Assembly: GCF_022867795.2 (NCBI RefSeq)
Contig: NZ_CP107006.1
Location: forward strand, 1,550,001-1,614,000
Direction of reading: 5' to 3'
DNA from: Chitinophaga horti
GTDB taxonomy: Bacteria > Bacteroidota > Bacteroidia > Chitinophagales > Chitinophagaceae
DNA: 64,000 nucleotides
The notes beneath the pieces are model-generated. The model searched no databases. It worked only from the letters and a program-made list of their open reading frames with translations, and was not told the origin of the DNA. A program made the translations under genes and the position numbers. Positions 7,658-17,358 of this stretch are shown here, one piece after another. The stretch's first letter is position 1. Every line of letters starts with the position of its first letter.

Positions 7658-10255
7658 ATGAACCTGAATAATTTCACTATCAAATCACAGGAAACGCTGC
7701 AACGGGCGCAGCAACTTGCTTTCAATCACAAAAACCAGTCGATTGAAACAGGCCACATCCTGAAGTCGCTGTTAGACGATGAAGATAACGCTATAGAATA
7801 TTTATTAAAGAAGAACGATGTAAACACGGGCTTCCTCGACAATAAACTGAACGAGCAACTGCAACGTTATCCGATCGCCAGCGGCGAGCCCGGACAAATG
7901 CTCAGTCGCGATGCGAACAACGCGATACTGCGCGCAGGTTCGGTAATTAAAGAGTTTAAGGATGAATTTGTGAGTGTCGAACACTTGCTGATGGGCATCC
8001 TGAGCGGCAGCGATGATACTGGCAAACTTTTGAAAGACGCGGGTTTAACCGAGAAAGGACTGAAGTCTGCCATCGCTGAACTGCGTAAAGGTGGTACGGT
8101 GAACTCGCAAACGGCCGATGCGCAATATAACTCGCTGCAAAAGTATGCGAAGAACCTGAATGAGCTGGCCGCCGCCGGTAAACTGGACCCGGTAATCGGC
8201 CGCGACGAAGAGATCCGCAGAACGCTGCATATCTTAAGCCGCCGTTCTAAGAACAACCCGATACTTGTAGGCGAACCTGGTGTAGGTAAAACCGCTATCG
8301 CAGAAGGTTTGGCGCATCGTATCGTCAACGGCGACGTGCCCGATAACCTCAAGTCCCGGATCATTTTTGCCCTGGATATGGGCTCGCTGATGGCGGGTGC
8401 CAAGTACCGCGGTGAGTTTGAAGAACGTTTGAAAGCGGTGATCAAAGAGGTGAGCGAAAGCGAAGGAAATATCATTCTCTTTATCGACGAGATACATACC
8501 CTCGTAGGTGCAGGTGCCATGGAAGGCGCGATGGACGCAGCCAATATCCTGAAACCGGCCCTTGCCCGCGGTGAACTGCGTGCGGTAGGTGCTACTACCT
8601 TAAACGAGTACCAGAAGTACTTTGAGAAAGATAAAGCGCTGGAACGCCGCTTCCAGAAGGTGCTGATCGACGAGCCCAGTACGGAAGACGCGATCTCTAT
8701 CCTGCGCGGACTAAAGGAACGCTACGAAACGCATCACCATGTGCGTATCAAGGATGATGCGATCATTGCCGCAGTAGAGTTATCGCACCGTTACATTACC
8801 GATCGCTTTTTGCCCGATAAGGCCATTGACCTGATCGATGAAAGCGCGGCCAAACTGAGGCTGGAAATGAACTCCATGCCCGAAGAACTGGATGAGCTCG
8901 AACGCCGCATCCGCCAGCTCGAAATTGAGCGGGAAGCGATCAAGCGGGAGAAGGATGAAGATAAATTAAGGGAACTCGGCGAACAGATCGAGAACCTGAG
9001 CGAAGAAAGAAATACGTTCAAAGCCAAGTGGCAACAGGAAAAAGAAGTAGTAGATAAAATACAGCAGGCGAAAGCAGCGATAGAGGACCTGAAGCATGAA
9101 GCAGAGCTGGCAGAGAGAAATGGTGAGTATGGTAAGGTGGCGGAGATCCGTTACGGCAAGATCAAGGAGCAGGAAGAAGTAGTGGAAGAACAAACCGCCG
9201 TATTAAGCGCGATTTCCGATAACCAGAAGCGACTGCTGAAAGAGGAAGTAGATGCGGAAGATATTGCAGAAAATGTGGCGAAAGCAACCGGTATTCCGCT
9301 GGCGAGGATGATGCAAAGTGAAAAGGAAAAGCTGCTGAACCTGGAAGAGGAACTGCACCAGCGCGTGGTTGGACAAGAGGAAGCGATTAGTGCGGTCGCA
9401 GATGCGATACGCCGGAGCCGCGCCGGACTGCAGGACCCTAAACGACCTATAGGTTCCTTCATTTTCCTGGGTACCACGGGTGTAGGTAAAACCGAACTGG
9501 CAAAGGCTTTGGCCGAATACCTGTTCGATGACGAAAGTATGATGACCCGCATCGATATGAGTGAGTACCAGGAGAAACACTCCGTAAGCCGCCTGGTAGG
9601 CGCGCCTCCGGGCTATGTTGGGTACGATGAAGGTGGTCAGCTCACAGAAGCCGTTCGCCGCAAACCTTACTCCGTAGTACTGCTCGACGAAATCGAGAAA
9701 GCCCACCCGGATACGTTTAACGTACTGCTGCAGGTGCTGGATGATGGTCACCTTACCGATAACAAGGGCCGCACGGTGAACTTTAAGAACACCATCATCA
9801 TTATGACCAGCAATATGGGCGGCAATATCATCCAGGATAACTTCGAGGGAGTAACTGAGGAGAACAAAGACGAAGTAGTGGAAAATACCCGCGACCAGGT
9901 GATGGAATTACTCAAACAAACCATTCGTCCGGAGTTCCTCAACAGGGTGGACGAAGTGATTATGTTCCAGCCACTGATGAAGAGTGAGGTGCGTGGTATA
10001 ATTAACATACAATTACAGCAGCTGAAAGAGCTGGTTTCTAAAAATGGCATGATATTAGATTTCTCTGATTATGCCATTGATTACCTCGCTGAACAAGGCT
10101 ATGATCCTCAGTTTGGCGCCCGTCCGCTGAAACGTTTGATACAGCGACAGATCGTAAACCTGCTGAGTAAAAAGATACTGGCAGGGGATGTGGAAAAGAG
10201 CAAACCAGTATTGGTAGATGTGTTCGACGGCGTGGTGGTAATCCGCAACAAATAA
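7658..10255 (+). CDS. clpB: ATP-dependent chaperone ClpB (Hsp104 family disaggregase)
   Basis: An 865-residue hexameric AAA+ disaggregase that works with DnaK to resolubilise aggregated proteins in the cytoplasm. The order is an N-domain (1-145), NBD1 with Walker A GEPGVGKT (Lys211) and Walker B Glu278, a long coiled-coil middle domain (~405-525), and NBD2 with GTTGVGKT (Lys611) and Walker B Glu678. The sensor-2 segment [10 protein letters not shown] is near the C-terminus. The start is placed at [11 protein letters not shown], which matches the family and has AGGAAG upstream at a suitable distance. Length is standard. Confidence 0.97.
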   Translation: MNLNNFTIKSQETLQRAQQLAFNHKNQSIETGHILKSLLDDEDNAIEYLLKKNDVNTGFLDNKLNEQLQRYPIASGEPGQMLSRDANNAILRAGSVIKEFKDEFVSVEHLLMGILSGSDDTGKLLKDAGLTEKGLKSAIAELRKGGTVNSQTADAQYNSLQKYAKNLNELAAAGKLDPVIGRDEEIRRTLHILSRRSKNNPILVGEPGVGKTAIAEGLAHRIVNGDVPDNLKSRIIFALDMGSLMAGAKYRGEFEERLKAVIKEVSESEGNIILFIDEIHTLVGAGAMEGAMDAANILKPALARGELRAVGATTLNEYQKYFEKDKALERRFQKVLIDEPSTEDAISILRGLKERYETHHHVRIKDDAIIAAVELSHRYITDRFLPDKAIDLIDESAAKLRLEMNSMPEELDELERRIRQLEIEREAIKREKDEDKLRELGEQIENLSEERNTFKAKWQQEKEVVDKIQQAKAAIEDLKHEAELAERNGEYGKVAEIRYGKIKEQEEVVEEQTAVLSAISDNQKRLLKEEVDAEDIAENVAKATGIPLARMMQSEKEKLLNLEEELHQRVVGQEEAISAVADAIRRSRAGLQDPKRPIGSFIFLGTTGVGKTELAKALAEYLFDDESMMTRIDMSEYQEKHSVSRLVGAPPGYVGYDEGGQLTEAVRRKPYSVVLLDEIEKAHPDTFNVLLQVLDDGHLTDNKGRTVNFKNTIIIMTSNMGGNIIQDNFEGVTEENKDEVVENTRDQVMELLKQTIRPEFLNRVDEVIMFQPLMKSEVRGIINIQLQQLKELVSKNGMILDFSDYAIDYLAEQGYDPQFGARPLKRLIQRQIVNLLSKKILAGDVEKSKPVLVDVFDGVVVIRNK

Positions 10256-10289
10256 CTTCAAATACGACGATATACAGTTACAGGAAATG

Positions 10290-10321
10290 CCCGGGTGATT
10301 CTTCATCCGGGTTTCTTTTTT
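10290..10321 (+). terminator. Terminator of clpB
   Basis: A 9-bp stem with one G-U wobble (10290-10298 with 10303-10311) and a four-base loop, followed by TTTCTTTTTT. Confidence 0.85.
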
Positions 10322-10357
10322 GAGGAATCAGTATCTTTAAAACTAAACGTACACCAT

Positions 10358-10846
10358 ATGAGTCACCCGGCAGGTAAGCGAGAAAAGCATTTTATGCAGA
10401 TAGCAGTAGCCTTATCCGAAAAAGGTATGAAGAACGGCGATGGCGGTCCGTTTGGCTGCATCGTGGTAAAAGGAGATGAGATCGTGGGAGAGGGGTGGAA
10501 CCAGGTATTGCTGCACAGTGACCCCACCGCGCATGCCGAAGTGGTGGCCATTCGTGATGCCTGTAAACGGCTGAACACCTTTCAGCTGGAGGGTTGTGAG
10601 ATCTATACTTCCTGCGAGCCTTGTCCCATGTGTTTAGGCGCCATTTACTGGGCGCGGCCGGCGCGGGTGTATTATGCCAATACCAAAGAAGATGCTGCAA
10701 ACATATTATTCGATGATTCAGACATCTACCAGCAACTGAATATACCGCATGCGGAGAAACGTATTCCATTGGTAGCGCTGCCGGACGAGCAGGCGATAGC
10801 GGTATTTAAGATGTGGGCGGAAAAGCAGGACAGGACGTTATATTAG
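10358..10846 (+). CDS. Guanine deaminase-like nucleoside deaminase
   Basis: A 162-residue cytidine deaminase-fold enzyme most similar in motif order to Bacillus GuaD, which converts guanine to xanthine in purine salvage. The zinc site is His59-Ala-Glu61 plus Cys89 and Cys92 in SCEPCPMCLGAIYWARP. FDDSDIYQQL and the C-terminal tail also follow the GuaD pattern rather than TadA. The start MSHPAGKREKHFM (10358) is chosen because the upstream in-frame ATG at 10295 lies inside the clpB terminator. It converges on the anti-sigma gene with only three bases between the ends. Confidence 0.85.
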   Translation: MSHPAGKREKHFMQIAVALSEKGMKNGDGGPFGCIVVKGDEIVGEGWNQVLLHSDPTAHAEVVAIRDACKRLNTFQLEGCEIYTSCEPCPMCLGAIYWARPARVYYANTKEDAANILFDDSDIYQQLNIPHAEKRIPLVALPDEQAIAVFKMWAEKQDRTLY

Positions 10847-10849
10847 CCG

Positions 10850-11203
10850 CTACCGGCGTACCATAAAATGATAAGCAAAGAAGCAGGCCAGTACGATGAA
10901 GAGGATGATGAGTGTGGTAACGGCCAGTGACGTATAAAACTCTTTACTGCGTTTGCGACGGTTCTTACGGCGCAGGTTCTGCAACACTTTCCATTTCATT
11001 TGCCGGATGACGGCGGGGATCTTTTCCTTCTCGGGGATGGCGGACAATCCTTCCAGCGCGTCGCTGCAAAACGGGCAGTCGGCCACGTGCATTTCCACGC
11101 GGTGCCTGTCGGCGTCAGACAGCCTTCCCTGCAGGTAGTCCAGCAGCTCCTGCTGGGATACGCAGCTCGTCTCTACAAATATGTCGCGAAAATTATCGTT
11201 CAT
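10850..11203 (-). CDS. Zinc-finger anti-sigma factor, membrane-anchored
   Basis: A 117-residue protein. The N-terminal ZAS/zf-HC2 domain has HVADCPFC (HxxxCxxC) after an ELLDYLQGRLS helix, the fold that holds ECF sigma factors. A single C-terminal transmembrane helix (about residues 90-112) is followed by a short basic tail. It lies 28 bases downstream of, and on the same strand as, an ECF sigma gene, so it is very probably that factor's anti-sigma. There is no sizeable periplasmic domain, so any signal is probably sensed in the membrane or cytoplasm. Confidence 0.8.
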   Translation of the reverse strand: MNDNFRDIFVETSCVSQQELLDYLQGRLSDADRHRVEMHVADCPFCSDALEGLSAIPEKEKIPAVIRQMKWKVLQNLRRKNRRKRSKEFYTSLAVTTLIILFIVLACFFAYHFMVRR

Positions 11204-11231
11204 AAACTGTTGTCGCTAACCGTTATGCAAG

Positions 11232-11819
11232 TTAGCGTTTATTTTTACTGTACTTTTCTAATAATAGCCTCAGGTTACGCTTCCCGTTCTGGATGTAACT
11301 CTTCACATGTGACAATGAATAGCCGGTATGGTCTGCTATTTCCTGGTAGGAGCGTTTGTCTAAATAAAACAGCTTCACGCAGGCCTGTTGTTCCGGGTTC
11401 AGCATGTTCATAGCGTCCTGCATGTTTTCGAGCAGGAGGTCTTTCTGCTCCTTTTCCACCCGTGCCTCCTTTTCCTGGTCGATCTCCAGGCTTCCGCCCA
11501 TCGTATTTTCGTCCAGCTCACGGCTGTAGCGTGTATTCGTTTTACGCAGCTGCATGAGGCAATGGTTCTTCGCTACCTGGTAAATCCAGGCTTTAAAATG
11601 TAATACTTCATGCTTATGTACGTCTGATAATACTTTCAGGAAGATATGCTGAACACTGTCTCGTGCATCCTCTTCGTTCTTGAGATACTTCATACATAAA
11701 CCCAGTAGCAGGATGGCATAACGATCGAACAAGATGCCTATCCATTCGCTATTGCCGTCGGTTTTGTACCGCTGCAGCAATTCCAGGTCAGTAAGGTTTT
11801 GATAGCCAGGATAATTCAC
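11232..11819 (-). CDS. RNA polymerase ECF-type sigma-70 factor
   Basis: A 195-residue sigma factor with both functional regions. Sigma-70 region 2 (~25-95) includes EEDARDSVQHIFLKVL and FKAWIYQVAKNHCLMQLRK. Region 4 (~130-185) includes LNPEQQACVKLFYLDKRSYQEIADHTGYS, a helix-turn-helix for the -35 element. A charged linker joins them. It is co-directional with the anti-sigma gene at 10850, forming a sigma/anti-sigma module. Its regulon is unknown. Confidence 0.92.
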   Translation of the reverse strand: MNYPGYQNLTDLELLQRYKTDGNSEWIGILFDRYAILLLGLCMKYLKNEEDARDSVQHIFLKVLSDVHKHEVLHFKAWIYQVAKNHCLMQLRKTNTRYSRELDENTMGGSLEIDQEKEARVEKEQKDLLLENMQDAMNMLNPEQQACVKLFYLDKRSYQEIADHTGYSLSHVKSYIQNGKRNLRLLLEKYSKNKR

Positions 11820-11879
11820 AGTGTAAATATAGATATCTGTGACTAAGATGCGGCATTTTTAGAAATCCATAAAAAAGGA

Positions 11880-12932
11880 TTAATCTTTCAGGGCGTTCTG
11901 GGCGGCTACTTTCATGCTGCCATCCATTTTTACCACCTCTTTGAATAGTTTACGGGCTTTGCCGGACTGGCCGCGGTTCTTGTAACATATGGCCATCTGG
12001 TAACGGGCCAACTCTCCAAACTTGCTGGAGGAAGACACTTGTTTATACCGGTCAATGGCTTTGTCGAAGTCGCCTTGTTGTTGCAGCATTTGCGCTGATT
12101 TATAAAGAGATTCGTCTACGTTGACGGCTTTGGGTTCTTCTTTTTCTTTCTCTTTGGATGCGGGTGCTGCCGGTTTAGGCTCTTCTTTTTTCTCTACCTC
12201 TTTCTTCTCCGCTGCGGCAGGGGCAGGAGGGGGCGTGTGATGCACTACGGAATCCTTTATTACAGTTTTCTTCGGCGCAGGAGTTGCGGCAGAATCTCGT
12301 TTAGCCGGAGGCGTTGCCGCGGCCAGCAGTTGTGCAGAATCACGTTTAACAGCAGCTGCCGGTTTGCGTTGTGCAGTATCACGACTGATAGCCACTGCGG
12401 GCTGCGCAGGGGCCGGAGCGGAGTTGTTGTCGGCTACGGAAGTGATGGTGGCGTAACGGGCGTCTCCTGACGTTTGCGATACGTTCTCCGGCACGGCTGC
12501 CGGCGATGCGGCGGCCATGTGTTGTGGCCTGGAGCCGCGGTGTTTGATCGCCGCCTGTACGATATAGATGCCACCGCCGATGAAGCCGATGAAGGCGAGC
12601 GTCCAGAAGTAGGCCAGCAGGCTTTCCTGTTTGCGGCCTTTACGAATGGCCTTTTGCTGCACTACATTACGTGGTGCAGGCATATAATGCTGAGAAATGT
12701 AAGTAATGGTATTGGTCGTCAGCTGCTCGTAAGTCTCGCGGTTAGCCTGCTTCTCGAGCGACTGCAACGCCGTGTAACACAGGTCACAATCGACCAGGTG
12801 TTGCTCTACGAGATGTTTCTCGATGGGCGTCATCTTACCGTCGATGTAACGGGGCAGCTGGTCGCGGTTAACACACCTTACCGGGGTAAAGATCTTTAAG
12901 ATCCGTTCTTGTATGGGAAACTTGTTATTCAT
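11880..12932 (-). CDS. Anti-sigma-like zf-HC2 / transmembrane / TPR protein
   Basis: A 350-residue protein. The N-terminus has a zf-HC2-like cysteine motif (HLVDCDLCYTALQSLE) that would face the cytoplasm. A transmembrane helix follows at about 107-125. Then comes a ~130-residue Ala/Pro/Lys-rich low-complexity stretch with several KRDSA-type repeats, likely spanning the periplasm, and a C-terminal TPR pair (SLYKSAQMLQQQGDFDKAID...). It overlaps the upstream sigma-like gene by 8 bases, so the two are translationally coupled. By position it is the partner of that factor. The repeats look recently expanded. Confidence 0.75.
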   Translation of the reverse strand: MNNKFPIQERILKIFTPVRCVNRDQLPRYIDGKMTPIEKHLVEQHLVDCDLCYTALQSLEKQANRETYEQLTTNTITYISQHYMPAPRNVVQQKAIRKGRKQESLLAYFWTLAFIGFIGGGIYIVQAAIKHRGSRPQHMAAASPAAVPENVSQTSGDARYATITSVADNNSAPAPAQPAVAISRDTAQRKPAAAVKRDSAQLLAAATPPAKRDSAATPAPKKTVIKDSVVHHTPPPAPAAAEKKEVEKKEEPKPAAPASKEKEKEEPKAVNVDESLYKSAQMLQQQGDFDKAIDRYKQVSSSSKFGELARYQMAICYKNRGQSGKARKLFKEVVKMDGSMKVAAQNALKD

Positions 12933-13491
12933 AGGCCTGGTCCATCAGTTGAGTGGCTAATTTTTTACGCGCTGCTCTGAGCATATTCCTTACTTTATCC
13001 CTGGTAATACCTCTTGCTGCCGCTATTTCATCGAAGGATTGCTGTTCCGCGTAAAACTGAGCGACCACTTGCTGATCTTCCTGCGAAAGTTGTTCGAACC
13101 GCTGTAACAGTTCGCCGCTGAGTTGCTGTCTTTCAATAGGGTTGCTGCCCGACTGCTGCACGCGGTACTCGGCACGGTAAATTGCCTGTACGTCGCGGGA
13201 TATATGGTTCGGATGAATATTAGCCTTTGGATTGAAGTGAGTGGCCAGCGTTTGCTGTACGCAGTCGTTTGCGCGCGGCACGTGCATGGTACGGATGTTC
13301 TGGTCCAGCGATTTTAACACCGCCGGTATTACCTCCGCCGCCTTTTCGCGGCTCGCCAGTTTAGGCATGCAGTATGCTACCAGCAGATGGCTGTAACGCT
13401 CCAGCAGGGCACCTACTGCCTCTTCGTCCCGCAGTTTGCGAACACGGTTCAGCAATTCCTTATCACTCATATTATTTAATAGCAGCTGCAT
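12925..13491 (-). CDS. Divergent ECF sigma factor-like protein
   Basis: A 188-residue protein with a recognisable C-terminal region 4 (LSQEDQQVVAQFYAEQQSFDEIAAARGITRDKVRNMLRAARKKL). The N-terminal region 2 is weak: the helices after MSDKELLNRVRKLRDEEAVGALL lack the usual aromatic and acidic -10 recognition pattern. Translation may begin at the ATG at 13491 or at MSDKELL (13470); the first has an AGG four bases upstream. It is coupled to the zf-HC2/TPR gene by an 8-base overlap. Either a diverged sigma factor or a region-4-only regulator. Confidence 0.7.
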   Translation of the reverse strand: MQLLLNNMSDKELLNRVRKLRDEEAVGALLERYSHLLVAYCMPKLASREKAAEVIPAVLKSLDQNIRTMHVPRANDCVQQTLATHFNPKANIHPNHISRDVQAIYRAEYRVQQSGSNPIERQQLSGELLQRFEQLSQEDQQVVAQFYAEQQSFDEIAAARGITRDKVRNMLRAARKKLATQLMDQAYE

Positions 13492-13561
13492 AATCCTATC
13501 TATAATTTACGCATTTTCGTGTAAATGTTCGACACACTTATAATAAAAAATAACAATTAGT

Positions 13562-14329
13562 ATGCCATACGCCGTGACCATTGTACCAGTTATGCCCATG
13601 CGGGCGGAGCCCAAACATCGGAGCGAGGTTATTTCACAGGTTTTGTTTGGGGAATTTGTTGAAACAGAACCAGTTGTTACGGATGGCTGGGTGAAGGTAC
13701 GGAACCGCTATGATAATTATGAAGGTTGGGTAACGGTATCGCATGTCGAAATAGTGGAAAAAGATCTTTTCGATGCACCTGCCCGCTTTTACGCACCGGC
13801 CTGGGTCAACCGCATCATTTTCAATGGTCAGCCGATGCATGTCCCGTTCGGCTGCGAGTTTAGCACGAACGGCAGCCAGGTCACGAAATGGGGAAAATAC
13901 GACCTACAGTTTGAGTCTCCGCTAACAGAGCTGCCTGCTACCGTCGATCCCGCAGCGGTCTTGAAGCACGCACCTATGTTCCTGAACACCTCTTACCTAT
14001 GGGGTGGCAAGTCTGTATTTGGGGTGGACTGTTCCGGTTTTACGCAAACTGTTTACCGCCTGGCGGGTATACCATTACAGCGCGATGCATATCAACAGGC
14101 TGCGCAGGGGCAGGGGGTAGGCTTTTTACAGGAAGCGCAGCCCGGCGACCTGGCGTTCTTCGATAATGCAGAGGGGCGCATTACCCATGTAGGCGTGCTG
14201 CTCAACGATCACGAAATCATACACTCCGCCGGCAAGGTGCGGATCGACGATATCGATAACGAGGGTATTGTAAACAGGGATACGGGTGAACGAACGCACA
14301 AGCTGCGGTTGATCAGGCGGTACTGGTAG
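13562..14329 (+). CDS. NlpC/P60 family (C40) peptidase with SH3 domain
   Basis: A 255-residue enzyme of the YkfC type, which cuts gamma-D-Glu-diamino acid bonds in murein peptides. A bacterial SH3 domain (about 8-65) precedes a second SH3-like stretch and the C-terminal NlpC/P60 domain. The catalytic triad is Cys157 (VDCSGF), His209 (THVGVL) and His221 (IIHSAG). No signal peptide is visible, which suggests a cytoplasmic role in recycling murein tripeptides, or non-classical export. It is divergent from the sigma-like gene. Confidence 0.88.
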   Translation: MPYAVTIVPVMPMRAEPKHRSEVISQVLFGEFVETEPVVTDGWVKVRNRYDNYEGWVTVSHVEIVEKDLFDAPARFYAPAWVNRIIFNGQPMHVPFGCEFSTNGSQVTKWGKYDLQFESPLTELPATVDPAAVLKHAPMFLNTSYLWGGKSVFGVDCSGFTQTVYRLAGIPLQRDAYQQAAQGQGVGFLQEAQPGDLAFFDNAEGRITHVGVLLNDHEIIHSAGKVRIDDIDNEGIVNRDTGERTHKLRLIRRYW

Positions 14330-14477
14330 GGGATTGGGGCGATCTCTCTATAGAAAATGCGCTGGATCGTGGCGGCATTGCAAACAGCAGCAACACCCGT
14401 CGGTGATGCTGATTGTCAAATTCAGGCGGCACCAGGAAACATCGCCAGCGCCAGTCATATGTCAGAGCCGATATACA

Positions 14478-14520
14478 TAAAGGAGAAGCGCGGCCTGTTA
14501 CAGGCCGCGCTTCTCCTTTA
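14478..14520. terminator. Bidirectional terminator hairpin between NlpC/P60 and ppa
   Basis: A perfect 20-bp stem (14478-14497 with 14501-14520) and a three-base loop, between two convergent genes. The rest of the gap (14330-14477) shows no supported gene. Confidence 0.8.
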
Positions 14521-14534
14521 TTACTTAGATGTAC

Positions 14535-15071
14535 TTACTTCTTAAAAGTCGTGTTATACAGCTCGATGCTTTCCATCACGATTCTTTCAGCTACTGCTTT
14601 GTTCTGGAACTCCTCTACTTTTACGGTCTTCTTCTCGAGTTTCTTGTACTCTTCAAAGAAGTGACGCATTTCGTGGATGAAGTGCGGAGGCAGTTCAGAT
14701 ATATCGTTGATGTGGTTTACGCTCTGGTCGTGGGCGGCAACGGCAATGATCTTATCGTCGGCCTCACCGCTGTCGATCATCTGCATCACACCGATTACCT
14801 TCGCTTCTACGAGGCACATGGGCACGCAGGTGATCTGGGAGATGATCAGGATGTCCAGCGGATCATGGTCATCGCAATATGTTTGCGGGATGAAGCCATA
14901 GTTGGCCGGATAATATACAGATGAATACAATACCCTGTCGAGTTTCAGCAGACCACTTTCCTTGTCCAGCTCATATTTGGCACGCGAGCCCTGGGGGATT
15001 TCGATAATACCTGTAACGATGTGCGGTGCCTTATCGCCGTAACTAACGCTATGCCAAGGATTTGTTGTCAT
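14535..15071 (-). CDS. ppa: Inorganic pyrophosphatase (family I)
   Basis: A 178-residue soluble Mg-dependent pyrophosphatase that pulls biosynthetic reactions forward by hydrolysing PPi. The signature DDHDPLDIL (~67-75) carries the metal-binding aspartates. [12 protein letters not shown] (~101-112) and the C-terminal EEYKKLEKK are also typical. Length and start are normal for the family. It is monocistronic, with the long hairpin at 14478-14520 just after its stop. Confidence 0.95.
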   Translation of the reverse strand: MTTNPWHSVSYGDKAPHIVTGIIEIPQGSRAKYELDKESGLLKLDRVLYSSVYYPANYGFIPQTYCDDHDPLDILIISQITCVPMCLVEAKVIGVMQMIDSGEADDKIIAVAAHDQSVNHINDISELPPHFIHEMRHFFEEYKKLEKKTVKVEEFQNKAVAERIVMESIELYNTTFKK

Positions 15072-15265
15072 AATCTTGATGCTTTCTGTTTGTTTATATG
15101 GTTCAATATTGCATATCCTCGTTATCCGAGGGGGGCAAATTTAATAAATAAGGAACAAATACCGGCAATTATATCCTTGCAGGTAAATGAAGTGTGGAAA
15201 TATAAAGGGGATTGCCTTGCTTACAGGGTGGGATGGTGCATGTTCCGTTTCCGTAATGTAGGTTG

Positions 15266-15739
15266 CTATTGGGTTACGGCCGATGAGTCCATCGGTACGA
15301 CCGTCGCTGAGTCCATAATTGGACCCTCCATGGCGCCTGGGGCCGGGAAGTTCGGGATGATGCTTTCGAAGGTGAGGGATATCTTCCACTTACCACTCTC
15401 TTTTATCAGCTGCAGGGTTTCCTCCTGTTTGGATGAAGAATTGAGTATGGTAACAGTGGCGTTATCGCCGTCCTCTTTGGCATTCAGCACCTTAATCTCC
15501 GCAAGTTTGATCTTCTCCCGCTCCTCGTCCGTTCTGCGGCGATCGAAGATCGAGTAAAGGGTAATTACCTGGTGCGATTCTTTCGTAGCGTATTCTTTAG
15601 CCTGGTCAAAATTAGACTGCTGGATGGCGTGCATAAAATCCAGTGCTACTTCGTCCGGCTTGGTCTGCTTTTGACAACCAACAATCAGAAGGCCAATTAA
15701 AACACCAAACAAAAGTACAAGTCGCCTATAATAGCTCAT
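15266..15739 (-). CDS. DUF4878-like lipoprotein
   Basis: A 157-residue putative lipoprotein. MSYYRRLVLLFGVLIGLLIVGC is a lipoprotein signal with the lipobox LIVGC (Cys22). The mature part has the NTF2-like DUF4878 pattern (PDEVALDFMHAIQQSNFDQA..., then TVTILNSS and GKWKISL). The C-terminal tail is Ala/Pro/Ser-rich. Such proteins are common in Bacteroidota and have no assigned role. It is separated from phoH by about 170 bases and is probably its own unit. Confidence 0.78.
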   Translation of the reverse strand: MSYYRRLVLLFGVLIGLLIVGCQKQTKPDEVALDFMHAIQQSNFDQAKEYATKESHQVITLYSIFDRRRTDEEREKIKLAEIKVLNAKEDGDNATVTILNSSSKQEETLQLIKESGKWKISLTFESIIPNFPAPGAMEGPIMDSATVVPMDSSAVTQ

Positions 15740-15837
15740 GTGGCTGTTAGTTAAAAAATTTCGACAAAAATAGGGGGATTGTTTGAATTGCGCAACTTAC
15801 AATATCGGAAGTTAAGGTCCTGTTAAACTGTTTTAGA

Positions 15838-15898
15838 CAAAAGCCAGGCGGGTACTGGCACGGGCCGGTTGGTCCGTGCGGCAGTAACGCCTGGCTTT
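15838..15898 (-). terminator. Terminator of phoH
   Basis: An 11-bp outer stem (15840-15850 with 15888-15898), continued by inner pairs TACTG/CAGTA and GCACGG/CCGTGC. On the minus strand it is followed by TTTTGTC. It lies directly after the phoH stop. Confidence 0.8.
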
Positions 15899-15907
15899 CG
15901 ATGAAAA

Positions 15908-16861
15908 TTAATTGTCTTTGTTTGCCTCGTACGCCCTGATGATGGCTTTTACCAGCCTGTGGCGCACCACGTCCTCCTCATCCAGCTGCAAATAACCGAT
16001 ACCATCAATGTTCCTGAGTATCCTTGTCGCCTTTTCCAGCCCGGAACGTTGGTTCTTGGGAAGGTCAATCTGCGTAAGGTCACCTGTAATGATGGCTTTC
16101 GCACTGGAACCAATACGGGTAAGGAACATCTTCAGCTGCAACTCGGTCGCATTCTGGGCCTCATCGAGAATGATAAAGGCATTGTCCAGCGTACGTCCGC
16201 GCATGTAAGCCAGTGGCGCGATCTCGATCACACGGTTGGTCATGAAGTAGGTGAGCTTGTCCGGCGGGATCATATCGTCCAGCGCATCGTACAACGGGCG
16301 CAGGTACGGATCGATCTTCTCTTTCAAGTCGCCGGGCAGGAAACCCAGGCTTTCGCCGGCTTCCACCGCAGGGCGGGTGAGGATGATCTTACGCACGGCC
16401 TTGTTTTTCAGTGCCCGTACCGCTAAGGCAACGGCGGTGTAGGTTTTACCGGTACCTGCCGGACCGACTGCAAAAACGATGTCGTTCTTGTCGGTCATGC
16501 CCACCATCTTTTTCTGGTTGGCGGTTTTAGCACGTACGGTGCGGCCGTTGGGGCCGAATACCAATACCTCGTTGGGGTTGCGGTCACTGAAATGGTCCAC
16601 GCTCACTTCTTCGTCGCCCAGGATCTGTTCAAAATAATTTTCGGACAAGTTGCCGTTGCGCTCGAGGTACTTTACGATCTGGCCGATCTTCTCCTGTGCC
16701 GTCGCTACCTCTTCAGGCGCGCCCGACAACTTTAGCTGCGTTCCGCGGGAAAGGATCTTAAGCAAGGGGAATTTCTTTTTCAGCAGATCAAGTTTACCAT
16801 TGTTCACCCCGAAAAATTCGATAGGATTTACACTATCCAGGTTAATGATCGACTCTGTCAA
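15908..16861 (-). CDS. phoH: PhoH family ATPase
   Basis: A 317-residue PhoH/PhoL-type protein: an N-terminal KH-like region (about 1-75) and a P-loop NTPase core with Walker A GPAGTGKT (133-140). The conserved block RPAVEAGESLGFLPGDLKEK follows, then Walker B IILDEAQN and the sensor region TGDLTQIDLP. Relatives are RNA-associated ATPases, often linked to ribosome or RNA maturation (YbeZ in E. coli, next to ybeY). No ybeY neighbour is present here. A TAAACTTTA box lies just upstream of the ATG. Confidence 0.92.
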   Translation of the reverse strand: MTESIINLDSVNPIEFFGVNNGKLDLLKKKFPLLKILSRGTQLKLSGAPEEVATAQEKIGQIVKYLERNGNLSENYFEQILGDEEVSVDHFSDRNPNEVLVFGPNGRTVRAKTANQKKMVGMTDKNDIVFAVGPAGTGKTYTAVALAVRALKNKAVRKIILTRPAVEAGESLGFLPGDLKEKIDPYLRPLYDALDDMIPPDKLTYFMTNRVIEIAPLAYMRGRTLDNAFIILDEAQNATELQLKMFLTRIGSSAKAIITGDLTQIDLPKNQRSGLEKATRILRNIDGIGYLQLDEEDVVRHRLVKAIIRAYEANKDN

Positions 16862-17358
16862 TGGACCTAAAGTTTAAGATAAATAATACTGTTTCAATCC
16901 CGGATAACTGTCATTCCATGTCAGCACCCGTATAATTTGTAATCATGAAAACCGTCGTCCAGAGCAATTACCTTGATACCTATTTACAGGTATAGGCAGA
17001 TACATCACCGGGCAGAGCAGCTGCCATGTAATCAGCAGCAATAACAACGCCAAACCCTTTTTCTGTTGCAGTGATGTGATGCTGTTTAAAGATGCTTAAC
17101 GTCCTGAACCAAAGATATTTGAAAAAACGGATAAAAGGTTGGGTGCCAAATGCCTGTTAGCTATCAATGCCTTATGGGCAAAGGGTTTCAGTTATCCACA
17201 GATTATCCCCGGCCGCCCGTCAATGATAATATTGATTTTTTCTGTTAACAAGGAAATGTGTTATATTATGACTACTTTTAACTTTGATTTAATTGGCCGT
17301 CTAAGCAGAGCATGATGAATTTCCGGGAGTACAAAATGCCAACAGACTTACTTACAAC
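16862..17358. other. Intergenic region between phoH and the PAS histidine kinase
   Basis: 497 bases without a credible gene. It holds a short hairpin (16976-16981 with 16988-16993), a 9-bp long-range inverted repeat (17052-17060 with 17180-17188), a single TTATCCACA at 17192-17200, and a possible -7 box TAACTTTG at 17279-17286 upstream of the kinase. None of these is strong alone. Confidence 0.5.

Noticed and set aside
11820..11879. A 5-bp AATCC/GGATT stem as terminator between the two sigma modules
   Set aside because: The stem is too short and AU-rich to call without support.
13562..14329. The NlpC/P60 protein as a phage lysin or toxin
   Set aside because: Domain order and lack of a signal match YkfC-type recycling enzymes, and there are no phage genes nearby.
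14357..14545. A 62-codon plus-strand frame between NlpC/P60 and ppa
   Set aside because: It runs through the perfect 20-bp terminator hairpin and into the 3' end of ppa, with no start signals or protein-like pattern.
16945..16995. A 16-codon ORF (MKTVVQSNYLDTYLQV) between phoH and the kinase
   Set aside because: Too short, with no regulatory logic (no repeated codon type) and no conserved downstream structure. It differs in this from the thr leader.
17192..17200. TTATCCACA, a perfect DnaA box, as a sign of the replication origin
   Set aside because: A single 9-mer is expected about once in two windows of this size by chance. There is no cluster, no AT-rich unwinding element, and no dnaA, dnaN or gyr genes nearby.
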